DNA from: Lachnospiraceae bacterium
GTDB taxonomy: Bacteria > Bacillota > Clostridia > Lachnospirales > Lachnospiraceae
Direction: 5' to 3'
Assembly (NCBI GenBank): GCA_900764225.1
Contig: CAAFNG010000045.1
Coordinates: forward strand, 1 to 24,163
Length of the DNA: 24,163 bases
The notes under the pieces are model-generated. The model searched no databases. It was given only the letters and a program-made list of their open reading frames with translations, and was not told where the DNA came from. Within the stretch, counting starts at the first letter, position 1, and the number at the start of each line of letters is the position of its first letter. Position numbers and translations under genes: made by a program. This document shows positions 1 through 7,050 of the stretch, piece after piece.

Positions 1-37
1 GTTCTTCATCTTCTGCAACAACAACAGTGTAATTCAT
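1..37 (-). CDS. Response regulator, YesN-type, 5' fragment (cut by window edge)
   Basis: Only the first 12 codons are inside the window. They read MNYTVVVAEDEE, the usual beginning of a receiver (REC) domain: a hydrophobic beta strand followed by the acidic cluster that binds Mg2+. A GGAGGGAA ribosome site lies just upstream, inside the end of the kinase gene, and the start codon follows the kinase stop codon with a 1-base gap, so the two are translationally coupled. Partners of YesM-type kinases are normally REC plus AraC-type helix-turn-helix regulators; that the missing part is AraC-type is inferred from the partner, not seen. It is the best candidate for binding the promoter elements described at 1909-1929, 2001-2061 and 4635-4695. 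Confidence 0.8.
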   Translation of the reverse strand, partial: MNYTVVVAEDEE

Positions 38-38
38 A

Positions 39-1847
39 TTATTTTATTCCCTCCGCATCTGTCTGGAAATACCGTCCAATGGAAACGATTCCGTGGCCGT
101 CCGCTGTATTTCCATACCTGAAAATTATATCATCTTTACAGAAGAGTTTCCAGCGGAGAAATACATTTACAGTGCCAAGTCCGTTGATCTTGAGCTCCGG
201 CATTCCCGGATTACGGATAGCGTTCATGATATCCGCGTCTATTTTTTTCTTGGCTTCATCGGTGAAGCCCGGGCCTGTATCTGTGACATTGATCTGCCAG
301 CTGTTTTTGTTTATGGTGCTGCTGACAGTGATGGTCCATGGCGGGGTGCAGTTGGAACCGTATTTGATGGCGTTTTCCACAATTGGCTGAATGATCAGCT
401 TGGGAACCGGCTGGTCCAGAAGGGATTCATCCACATTAATGAAATAATTCAGACTGGACTGGTAGCGGACCTTCATGCAGTAGAGATATTTCTGGACATA
501 ATCAAGCTCTTCGCGGAGTGTTACAGTTGTTTCAGCAGTATTGGTAATATAACGCATGATCCTGGAAAGATTGCGGCACATTTTTTCCACGGTATCCGTA
601 TCTCCGTTCTCTGCAAGTACCATAATGCTGGAAAGAGAATTGTAATAAAAATGGGGATTAATCTGACTCTGCAAAGCCATGCTGCGTGCTTTCATTTCCT
701 GTTCCTTGGCTTCGTTAAGCTGAGTCATGGAATCTTTCAGGTTATCGCTCATCAGCTGGAATGCCTGATACAGTTCTTCCAGTTCATTGACGGAAACAGG
801 ATAGGAAGTGACTTTTTCCTGGCCGAGAGTGTCCAGTTCCATACGCTGGATAATGTGCTTCAGGTGTTTCACTGGTTTTACTACAGAGCGGGAAAGCCTG
901 TAGGAAACGATCACTGCTGCAAAAAGAAAAGCAGCAACAACAGCCAGAAGAATCTTCAGCATTTTGTATGCAGGGGCAAGGATCACAGATTCCGGCTGGA
1001 TAGTCAGATAAGTGTAGCCTGTATATGCGGAATTCAGTCTGGAGACGTATTCCTTCTGATCTGTGATGGGACTCTGTACAGTGATAATATCCTGATCAGA
1101 GTCTGTAAGACTGTAGTATCTGGAAATATTATCTGCCTTGTCCTCGGTGATATCATAAGGATAGATAAGATCGCCGGACTCATTGAAAACGTATACACTG
1201 GCAGCATTTCCGCGATTTTTTTTCTCATAGGAGATAATGCTTTTGAAGATGGATTTACATTGTTTCGCTGTCTCGATCACACCTACACCACGGCCGTACT
1301 GGTTGGTGAAGGAACGGTAGAGGGAGATGAACCACTGGGGATAACGGTTTGATTTTGTATAAACACAGGTACTGTAAGGTGCGGTGACTACTTTTTTTCC
1401 GTGAGAGTTTTTAGCTGTTTCAATCCATTCGTTCTGTGAAGCATCGGTTTTTTTTACCATGGTGGAAAGACCGGATTGAAGTACATATCCGGAAAAATCG
1501 TATAAATTCACCTGATCAGCCTTTAATTCTGTTCCACTTAAAGAGATAAAAAGATTGGACATGTCAGAAAGCATTTTATCGGATATATTAAGATCAAATG
1601 TCTGATTCAGAATAGTTTTTGATATGCTGCTGTAATTAATATTTACAGAAACAGTATCCAGATTCCGGATTGCGGAATCAGTCTGTGTCTGAAAGGTGGA
1701 ATTTAGTGTAGTCATGGCACTGAGCTGACTTTCTTTTAGTTGATTGGATGTAAATATATAAAAAAATACAGCAAAAGAAAAAAGGATCAGGCAGGCCATA
1801 CCGAGATAGTCCTTGAACAGTTTTGATTTCAGACTGTGTGTTTTCAT
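39..1847 (-). CDS. YesM-type membrane sensor histidine kinase
   Basis: A 602-residue sensor kinase that should phosphorylate the response regulator encoded immediately downstream. It has one membrane helix near residues 12-33, an extracellular sensor region to about residue 285 (dCache-like by position), a second helix around 290-315, a HAMP linker, then the His_kinase domain with QINPHFYYNSL (phospho-acceptor His399). The HATPase domain has the N box (QPIVENAIKYG), DTGPGF and GLGTVN. These are the hallmarks of the YesM/LytS class, which commonly controls sugar uptake loci in Firmicutes. The start at 1847 is chosen because AAAGGAG lies 6 bases upstream of it; an in-frame ATG at 1883 has no ribosome site. 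It is divergent from the GH95-like gene, so it probably senses the glycan or sugar that the locus handles. The actual ligand is unknown. Confidence 0.93.
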   Translation of the reverse strand: MKTHSLKSKLFKDYLGMACLILFSFAVFFYIFTSNQLKESQLSAMTTLNSTFQTQTDSAIRNLDTVSVNINYSSISKTILNQTFDLNISDKMLSDMSNLFISLSGTELKADQVNLYDFSGYVLQSGLSTMVKKTDASQNEWIETAKNSHGKKVVTAPYSTCVYTKSNRYPQWFISLYRSFTNQYGRGVGVIETAKQCKSIFKSIISYEKKNRGNAASVYVFNESGDLIYPYDITEDKADNISRYYSLTDSDQDIITVQSPITDQKEYVSRLNSAYTGYTYLTIQPESVILAPAYKMLKILLAVVAAFLFAAVIVSYRLSRSVVKPVKHLKHIIQRMELDTLGQEKVTSYPVSVNELEELYQAFQLMSDNLKDSMTQLNEAKEQEMKARSMALQSQINPHFYYNSLSSIMVLAENGDTDTVEKMCRNLSRIMRYITNTAETTVTLREELDYVQKYLYCMKVRYQSSLNYFINVDESLLDQPVPKLIIQPIVENAIKYGSNCTPPWTITVSSTINKNSWQINVTDTGPGFTDEAKKKIDADIMNAIRNPGMPELKINGLGTVNVFLRWKLFCKDDIIFRYGNTADGHGIVSIGRYFQTDAEGIK

Positions 1848-1898
1848 AAAAAGCTCCTTTCCGCTGCCTTTAAAAGACCGCATAAAATATCAGGCAAA

Positions 1899-1927
1899 AG
1901 TATAGCATATTTGTAATAAAAGTACAA
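1899..1927 (-). promoter_or_regulatory. Promoter of the histidine kinase gene
   Basis: Read on the minus strand there is an extended -10, TGcTATACT (hexamer at 1899-1904, TG at 1906-1907), 17 bases downstream of a weak -35, TTGTAC (1922-1927). The predicted transcript starts near 1892, about 45 bases before the start codon. The -35 lies inside the palindrome at 1909-1929, so whatever binds there should control this promoter. Assigned by inspection only. Confidence 0.6.
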
Positions 1928-1929
1928 AT
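1909..1929. promoter_or_regulatory. Perfect palindrome ATTTGTA-N7-TACAAAT, candidate operator
   Basis: Seven-base arms (1909-1915 and 1923-1929) are perfect inverted repeats with a 7-base spacer, between the divergent kinase and glycosidase genes. The rightward arm with its flank (AAAAGTACAAAT, 1918-1929) is identical over 12 bases to 4637-4648 in front of the binding-protein gene, and TACAAAT recurs at 2008-2014 in front of the glycosidase. The palindrome covers the -35 of the kinase promoter. This suggests a binding site for the local response regulator, giving autoregulation; the binding protein is inferred. Confidence 0.55.
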
Positions 1930-2000
1930 CATGACAGGAGAAATTTGAGATATTAAATAAAAATTCATATATAGAATACGTACAGCGGAAGAATAATATA

Positions 2001-2057
2001 AAAAAAATACAAATACAGGGACGAAATATCTATAGACATAACAGAGGGCAGATGATA
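2001..2057 (+). promoter_or_regulatory. Shared promoter element, copy 1 (upstream of GH95-like gene)
   Basis: This stretch matches 4635-4691 at 40 of 57 positions without gaps. Three blocks are kept at identical spacing: TACAAAT (2008-2014), ATATCTATAG (2026-2035) and GCAGATGATA (2048-2057). The last block carries the TG of an extended -10, and the middle block overlaps the -35, as expected for an activator site of AraC-type regulators that touch RNA polymerase. Coding sequence does not explain the conservation, since both copies are intergenic. Confidence 0.65.
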
Positions 2058-2061
2058 GACT
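2033..2061 (+). promoter_or_regulatory. Promoter of the GH95-like gene
   Basis: The -35 is TAGACA (2033-2038, 5 of 6 to consensus), followed by a 17-base spacer and the -10 TAGACT (2056-2061, 4 of 6) with an upstream TG at 2053-2054. The poor -10 fits a promoter that needs an activator. It lies at the right end of the shared element and about 53 bases before the chosen start codon. Confidence 0.55.
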
Positions 2062-2113
2062 ACCAACATGTTATGAAAATATGAGAATAATCAGCAGAAA
2101 GGTGATAATAAGT

Positions 2114-4603
2114 ATGACGATAGAGAGGAATAAGTCAGTTTTTTTGACACCACCCGTGGCAGTGCCGGATGGTAATGTGGATGTTTCAGGAGGTGGAAGA
2201 TGGAAAATCTGGCAGAATGCAGGGACAAAAATCGATGCACCGATACTGGGAAATGGTGACTTGCTGGCAGCAGTGGCGGGAAATGCGAGATATCCGCAGT
2301 TATGGTTTTCCACCAATGATTTCTGGCAAATGGAAAGTGCGGCAAACTGGGAATTTTTTCATGACAACAGTGTGGCAAAATGTGATCCGGCAGTAGGGGG
2401 AGGAAGTCCCAGACCAATAGGAAGAATGGTATTTGATATTCCTGAAATGGAAGGAGCTCAGTGGCATACAGAGCAGCAGTTTTCTACAGCGACAACAGTA
2501 ACGACACTGACAGATAAAAAAGGAAAACGATGTTTCATGAAAAGCTGGGCTGCAGCAGTTGAAAATATTCTCGTAATAGAATTTGAAACAGAAAAAGATC
2601 TGGAAATAGAGTATGATTTTTATTTTCCTGATGAATTGGGAAAAGGCTGTGAGACCGCGGCAGATATATGGGGATATGGAGAATCGGATGACATTCAGAA
2701 TGGGATGTTTGTGGGACTTGTAACCGGAAAACCGCTTCAGGTGAAGAAGATCGGCGGAGGAATCGTTAGCGGATACAGGCAGTTTTCAGATTATGTGGAT
2801 ATGCCTGTTAAGGCCGGATTTGCGGGATGTTTCCTGAAAGAACAAAATCCTGATAAAATAGATATGCGTGACAGAAATACCTGTAAAAAGCTGAAAAAAG
2901 GAGAAAAAGCCATTTTTGTCCTGCCAGTGCGTTCATGGGCAAAATGCAGCAGACCGTATGAATATGCTTTTTCCAGAGCAAGGTGGATAAACAGGGAAAA
3001 TATCAAAGATCTCCGTGAAAGACATCTGGCCTGGTGGAAAAAATTCTGGAGTGTTTCCGAAATTTCCCTGGATGATCCGATAATTGAGCAAAGATATTAT
3101 CTGTCAAAGTACATGCTTGCAAGTCTGTCGAGAGATCCGGAATATCCTCCGAATATTCTGGGTATAAGTACATTTGACCGTCCGGCCTGGAACGGAAATT
3201 ATAAAATAAATTACAATCATCAGTCACCATATCTGAATCTGATGGTTTCCGGGCATTTTGCACAGTCTGATCCTCATGATGCACCATATCTGAAGCTTAT
3301 GGAAATATCAGATGAAATGTGCAAAAGGCTTCTTAAGCATGACGGGCTGTATTATCCTCTAGGACTGGGGCCACATGGAATGGTAAGCGAGGCTCTGATC
3401 TTACATATGAAATCGCCGGCACTTCATGGTGCATTAAATATGATCTTTCGATATGGAATTACGGAGGATGAGGATTATGCTGAAAAAGTATATCCGTTTC
3501 TTCGGGGAGTTGCTGATTTCTGGGAAAAAGATCTTGTTCTGAGAGATGGTGTTTATCATGTGACAGGGGATGGAATGCATGAACGTACAGAGGAAAATAT
3601 ACGTGAAAACGGAGAGCCGGAAGATCCGGTAAATACTCTGGGATACCTGAAAACATTTTTTTCCTGGATGCCAAGAATAAGTGAAGCACTGAATCTGGAT
3701 GCGGAAAAACGAGATAAATGGAGAACAATATCGGAAAATCTGGCACCTTATCCTAAGGGAACAGTTCGGGATATCCAGAATAATCCTACTTTGTGGAAAG
3801 AAGTAGATGTGAAACTGGAAGAACTGCTTCCGGAAGAACTTCTGGATAAAGAAATTTTTTATGATGAGGGGATTGGAGGAAAATGGTCATTTCATTTTCC
3901 GGGAAATATCATGCAGATTTATCCCGGCAGTGCAATAGGTCTTGGAAGCATTCCGGAAGAACTTGAAGTGGCTCGAAATACTGTCCATATCCATGCTATG
4001 GCAGAAAATGCCCTGGGAAAATATGAATATGAAAAAGAATGCAGAAAAACAGGTACAGTTCCTGAAAAAAATCAGCATTTTTATAAAGCGGGCGCATTTA
4101 ATGCTTCTAATCTCAGCTGCCTGTTTTTTACAGCAGCAGTGAGGGTTGGGTATGATCCTGATATTATCTGGAATGAAATGAAAGATATGATTCTTCAAAG
4201 AGGACTTCCAAATGGATTTCTGAAAGAAAATCCACATGGAATCGAGCAGCTGAATACGGTCACGGATGCAATCCAGGAAATGATGATGCAGAGTTACGAA
4301 GGGATTATACGTATCTTCCCGGTATGGCCAAGAAAAAATCATCCAAATGCTTATTTCAGAGGATTTCGTGCATGGGGAGGATTTGAAGTGGATGCCGGCT
4401 TGAAAAATGGTGTTATAGAACAGGTGACAGTACTGAGCCATAAAGGCCATATCTGTAAAATTGAAAATCCATGGCCAGGAAAACCGGTAAAGATAGTATA
4501 TGAATTTGGAAGAGACGATGAAATATGCAGTGGAAAAGTGATCAGCATCAATTTGCACAAGGAGGAAAAAGCTATCCTGACGGAAGAAGGTAAGGTTCAA
4601 TAA
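2114..4603 (+). CDS. GH95-like glycoside hydrolase (alpha-L-fucosidase/galactosidase clan), cytoplasmic
   Basis: An 829-residue protein with GH95 layout. The N-terminal beta-sandwich opens with GNGDLLAAVAG and WFSTNDFW; an (alpha/alpha)6 barrel fills the middle; the C-terminal beta domain has GFRAWGGFEVDAGLKNG. GH95 enzymes invert alpha-L-fucosides or related galactosides. The catalytic Asn pair of GH95 is probably N366 and N368 (motif NYNHQ), and the general acid possibly E490 (MHER, where GH95 usually has SPE). The usual DGNFG Asp appears as E711, and the HRHxSH block is missing. No signal peptide is present, so it should act inside the cell on imported oligosaccharides, matching the importer downstream. 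Start 2114 is chosen over an in-frame ATG at 2081 because AAAGGTG lies 9 bases before it. Family call fairly sure, substrate unknown. Confidence 0.72.
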   Translation: MTIERNKSVFLTPPVAVPDGNVDVSGGGRWKIWQNAGTKIDAPILGNGDLLAAVAGNARYPQLWFSTNDFWQMESAANWEFFHDNSVAKCDPAVGGGSPRPIGRMVFDIPEMEGAQWHTEQQFSTATTVTTLTDKKGKRCFMKSWAAAVENILVIEFETEKDLEIEYDFYFPDELGKGCETAADIWGYGESDDIQNGMFVGLVTGKPLQVKKIGGGIVSGYRQFSDYVDMPVKAGFAGCFLKEQNPDKIDMRDRNTCKKLKKGEKAIFVLPVRSWAKCSRPYEYAFSRARWINRENIKDLRERHLAWWKKFWSVSEISLDDPIIEQRYYLSKYMLASLSRDPEYPPNILGISTFDRPAWNGNYKINYNHQSPYLNLMVSGHFAQSDPHDAPYLKLMEISDEMCKRLLKHDGLYYPLGLGPHGMVSEALILHMKSPALHGALNMIFRYGITEDEDYAEKVYPFLRGVADFWEKDLVLRDGVYHVTGDGMHERTEENIRENGEPEDPVNTLGYLKTFFSWMPRISEALNLDAEKRDKWRTISENLAPYPKGTVRDIQNNPTLWKEVDVKLEELLPEELLDKEIFYDEGIGGKWSFHFPGNIMQIYPGSAIGLGSIPEELEVARNTVHIHAMAENALGKYEYEKECRKTGTVPEKNQHFYKAGAFNASNLSCLFFTAAVRVGYDPDIIWNEMKDMILQRGLPNGFLKENPHGIEQLNTVTDAIQEMMMQSYEGIIRIFPVWPRKNHPNAYFRGFRAWGGFEVDAGLKNGVIEQVTVLSHKGHICKIENPWPGKPVKIVYEFGRDDEICSGKVISINLHKEEKAILTEEGKVQ

Positions 4604-4634
4604 AATAAATATGAAAATAGTATGATGAAATGTG

Positions 4635-4691
4635 AAAAAAGTACAAATGCAAGGCGAGAATATCCATAGCTTTTGAAAAAAGCAGATGATA
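4635..4691 (+). promoter_or_regulatory. Shared promoter element, copy 2 (upstream of sugar-binding protein gene)
   Basis: Second copy of the 57-bp element at 2001-2057: TACAAAT (4642-4648), ATATCCATAG (4660-4669) and GCAGATGATA (4682-4691), at exactly the same distances. Its left end (AAAAGTACAAAT) also equals one side of the palindrome in front of the kinase gene. It implies that the glycosidase and the transporter answer to the same activator even though each has its own promoter. Confidence 0.65.
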
Positions 4692-4695
4692 AAAT
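4667..4695 (+). promoter_or_regulatory. Promoter of the sugar-binding protein gene
   Basis: Extended -10 TGaTAAAAT (hexamer 4690-4695, 5 of 6) with almost no -35: the hexamer 17 bases upstream is TAGCTT (4667-4672). A good extended -10 with a poor -35 placed under the conserved ATATCCATAG block is the expected picture for activator-dependent transcription. The leader to the start codon is about 55 bases. Confidence 0.6.
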
Positions 4696-4704
4696 GTTAT
4701 CATC
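4685..4704. repeat. Palindrome GATGATAA-N4-TTATCATC over the -10
   Basis: A perfect 8-base inverted repeat with a 4-base centre (AATG) covers the -10 and the likely start point of the binding-protein promoter. It could be a repressor operator or a hairpin at the start of the transcript. Copy 1 of the shared element keeps only the left arm, so this palindrome is specific to the transporter promoter. Function unknown. Confidence 0.5.
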
Positions 4705-4757
4705 AAATGAGGGAACGAACGATTAATTAAAGTTCAAACAAAAAGGAGGAAACAATA

Positions 4758-6083
4758 ATGAAAAGAAAGAGATTTCTGGCAGTAGCCTGTGCAGCAGCAA
4801 TGATCGCTTCCATGACGACAGGACTTGCAGTGAACGTATCTGCAGCGGATGAAAAGAGCGATTTCGCAGGTGAGGAGCTCAGCATCCTGGTTTCAGCAGG
4901 ATGGATGGATAACCGTTACGATGAGACAATTAAACGTTTTGAGGATACCTACGATGTTACCGTAGACCTTCAGACAATTCCTGCTGACCAGTATTCAGAT
5001 CTTCTTCAGTCCAAGCTTGCTACAGATTCCTGTGCAGACATCTTCTGGATCCAGTCCAATCCGTTTGCAATCGAGTCTACTATCGTTGATCCGGAGAAAT
5101 ACTGCATCGACTTTACAGGAGCTTCCTGGGAGAACGTTATGTCTGAGTCAAGAAAAGAGTCCTGTACATACAATGATAAGCTGTATGGACTTCAGATTTG
5201 GAATGGTTCTCCGGAATATGTAATGGTTTACAACAAGACACTGTTCGAAGAGAACGGATGGGAAGTACCGACAACATATGATGAGCTGAAAGAACTCTGC
5301 GGTAAGATCCAGGATGCAGGAATCACACCTTGGTTCATGCCTGGTGCAGATGGATGGCAGCATCAGCTGGCATTCTTCCAGATTGGTGGCGTTTATGAAG
5401 AAGCAACACCTGGTCTTTATGACGCATTAAATGAAAACAAAGCAACATTTGCAGACAATGAGAAAATGCTTGAAGTTCTGAATCAGTTCAAAGAACTTTC
5501 TGATGCCGGATATTTCGGTGAGGACTGGATCGGAACAGACAGTACAAATATTTCCAATGAGTTTGGTGACAGAAACTGTGCGATGGCACTTGCAAACTCC
5601 AGCTTTATCAAACAGATTCAGGAAGATACATGCACATCTGATGAGTTTGGAATGTTCCTTGAGCCACTTGGTGATAACACCTGGTATCCAAGCAGCAACT
5701 CAGGCCCGACAATGTTCGGTTACAAGGGAACAGAGCATGAGGATCTTGTAAAAGAATTCTTCAACTTCGTTACAACAACAGAGAGCCTTCAGGAAATCCT
5801 TGATAACTCTCCTGCATACACAAACCTTGATGTAAACGATGACAAGCTTGAGCAGCACTGGCTGCCGGAGGAGCAGGAATTCCTCAAGACAGTTCCGGAT
5901 GACAAGAAGACTGTTGTAACACTTCAGACTGGTACAAAATATACAAACGACTACTGGATGCAGTTTGGACAGGATATGGTTGCGTTCTGCCAGGGTGAGA
6001 TGGAAGCGAACGATGTTCTCAAGAACATGGATACCAACCGTGCTGAGGCAGCAAAAACTGTAGGTGATGAAAACTGGAAATAA
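4758..6083 (+). CDS. ABC transporter extracellular sugar-binding protein
   Basis: A 441-residue family-1 type solute-binding protein (SBP_bac_1/8 fold, like MsmE). It captures a sugar or oligosaccharide outside the cell and delivers it to the two permeases encoded next. It begins with a classical signal peptide (KRKR, hydrophobic core, cleavage near VSA-AD at about residue 30). The only Cys in that region is Cys11, which follows too short a hydrophobic stretch to be a convincing lipobox, so the protein does not look like a standard lipoprotein. Typical motifs are YNKTLFEENGWEVPTTYDEL and the late GYKGTEHEDLVKEFFNF. AAAGGAGG precedes the start. It has its own promoter with the shared regulatory element and is followed by a hairpin terminator, so it is likely made in excess over the permeases. 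Confidence 0.93.
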   Translation: MKRKRFLAVACAAAMIASMTTGLAVNVSAADEKSDFAGEELSILVSAGWMDNRYDETIKRFEDTYDVTVDLQTIPADQYSDLLQSKLATDSCADIFWIQSNPFAIESTIVDPEKYCIDFTGASWENVMSESRKESCTYNDKLYGLQIWNGSPEYVMVYNKTLFEENGWEVPTTYDELKELCGKIQDAGITPWFMPGADGWQHQLAFFQIGGVYEEATPGLYDALNENKATFADNEKMLEVLNQFKELSDAGYFGEDWIGTDSTNISNEFGDRNCAMALANSSFIKQIQEDTCTSDEFGMFLEPLGDNTWYPSSNSGPTMFGYKGTEHEDLVKEFFNFVTTTESLQEILDNSPAYTNLDVNDDKLEQHWLPEEQEFLKTVPDDKKTVVTLQTGTKYTNDYWMQFGQDMVAFCQGEMEANDVLKNMDTNRAEAAKTVGDENWK

Positions 6084-6115
6084 ATAACAGAACTTAAAAC
6101 TAGTTGACTTGAAGG

Positions 6116-6143
6116 CAGAGCCGGTATTTGCTGGCTCTGTTTT
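6116..6143 (+). terminator. Intercistronic terminator/attenuator between binding protein and permeases
   Basis: CAGAGCC (6116-6122) pairs perfectly with GGCTCTG (6133-6139), extended inward by a G-T and a G-C pair, followed by TTTT. It sits 32 bases after the binding-protein stop codon. Such partial terminators are common between binding-protein and permease genes and lower permease expression relative to the binding protein. Confidence 0.75.
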
Positions 6144-6168
6144 AACTTAAAAACAGGAGGTGCTTTCT

Positions 6169-7050
6169 GTGAATAAGAAGAGAATCTATCCACAGTGGTT
6201 TCTGATACTGCCACTGGCATTATATATCATTTTTTTCCTGCTTCCCAGTGTAATGGGTGTTGGTTACTCCTTTACAGACTGGAACTCCAGAAGTGTTCTT
6301 AATGGTACTCATTTTGTGGGACTGCAGAATTTTGCGGAAATTTTTACATCTGATAAGAATTATCTGAGTGGTATTGGCAATACATTGAAGTTTACTATTA
6401 TTTCAAACATCGTTAAGCTGATTCCGGCTCTTCTGATCGCGATTATGCTTCAGGAGGGACTTAAAGGCAAAGGGGTTTACAGAACATTGCTGTATTTGCC
6501 GTCTATTCTGCCTTTTGTAATCATTGGTCTTGTATTTAAGTCCATCCTGAATTATAACAACGGGCTTTTAAACACACTTCTTGATGCTTTCCATCTTGGA
6601 ATTTTCAAACAGAAATGGCTGTCTGATCTGGCTATTGTATGGAAATCTATCTATGGCGTAGATGCATGGCGAGGTATTGGTTATGTTATGACTATCTTTC
6701 TTGCAGGTCTGAATACGATTCCGAAATCTTACTATGAGGCTGCACAGATCGATGGTGCAAACTTCTGGCAGAGACTTCGTTATGTGACACTTCCGATGCT
6801 GAGTGGTGCTATCATGATCAACCTTGTATTTGGTGTTACATATGGTCTGAAAGTATTCGATATTGTTTATGTACTTACAAACGGCGGCCCTGGACATGCA
6901 ACAGAGGTTCTTACAACTTATGCATTCCAGCTTTATTCCAGAGGACAGTATGGAATGTCTTCAGCATTGAATACTATTCTTCTTGTAATTACAGCAATCA
7001 TAGGTGTATTTATTGTTAAGACATTAAGTAAACAGGAGGTACAGCAGTAA
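6169..7050 (+). CDS. ABC sugar transporter permease, MsmF/UgpA-type
   Basis: A 293-residue inner permease of the binding-protein-dependent sugar transport family, with about six membrane helices; the first covers the stretch after YPQW. The cytoplasmic EAA loop that docks the ATPase is at residues 190-197 (EAAQIDGA) and is followed by LRYVTLPML. Translation is taken from GTG at 6169, because AGGAGG (6155-6160) stands 8 bases before it; a GTG at 6160 overlaps that site and is unlikely. The gene overlaps the next permease by one base (TAATG). No ATP-binding subunit follows, so the importer probably borrows a shared MsmK/UgpC-type ATPase encoded elsewhere, as is usual for these loci in Firmicutes. 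Confidence 0.93.
   Translation: MNKKRIYPQWFLILPLALYIIFFLLPSVMGVGYSFTDWNSRSVLNGTHFVGLQNFAEIFTSDKNYLSGIGNTLKFTIISNIVKLIPALLIAIMLQEGLKGKGVYRTLLYLPSILPFVIIGLVFKSILNYNNGLLNTLLDAFHLGIFKQKWLSDLAIVWKSIYGVDAWRGIGYVMTIFLAGLNTIPKSYYEAAQIDGANFWQRLRYVTLPMLSGAIMINLVFGVTYGLKVFDIVYVLTNGGPGHATEVLTTYAFQLYSRGQYGMSSALNTILLVITAIIGVFIVKTLSKQEVQQ

Noticed and set aside
80..93. cre-like sequence TGGAAACGATTCCG near the 3' end of the kinase gene, just upstream of the response regulator
   Set aside because: It fits 8 of the 9 fixed positions of a degenerate CcpA consensus, but several such matches are expected by chance in 24 kb, and it lies within coding sequence. No better cre site was seen at the promoters of the sugar genes.
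93..1352. Long plus-strand open frame opposite the kinase gene (419 codons)
   Set aside because: It has no ribosome site and a composition typical of antisense frames; the minus-strand kinase with all domain motifs explains the region.
2081..2083. Upstream ATG for the GH95-like gene
   Set aside because: No Shine-Dalgarno sequence precedes it; the ATG at 2114 has AAAGGTG at a suitable distance.
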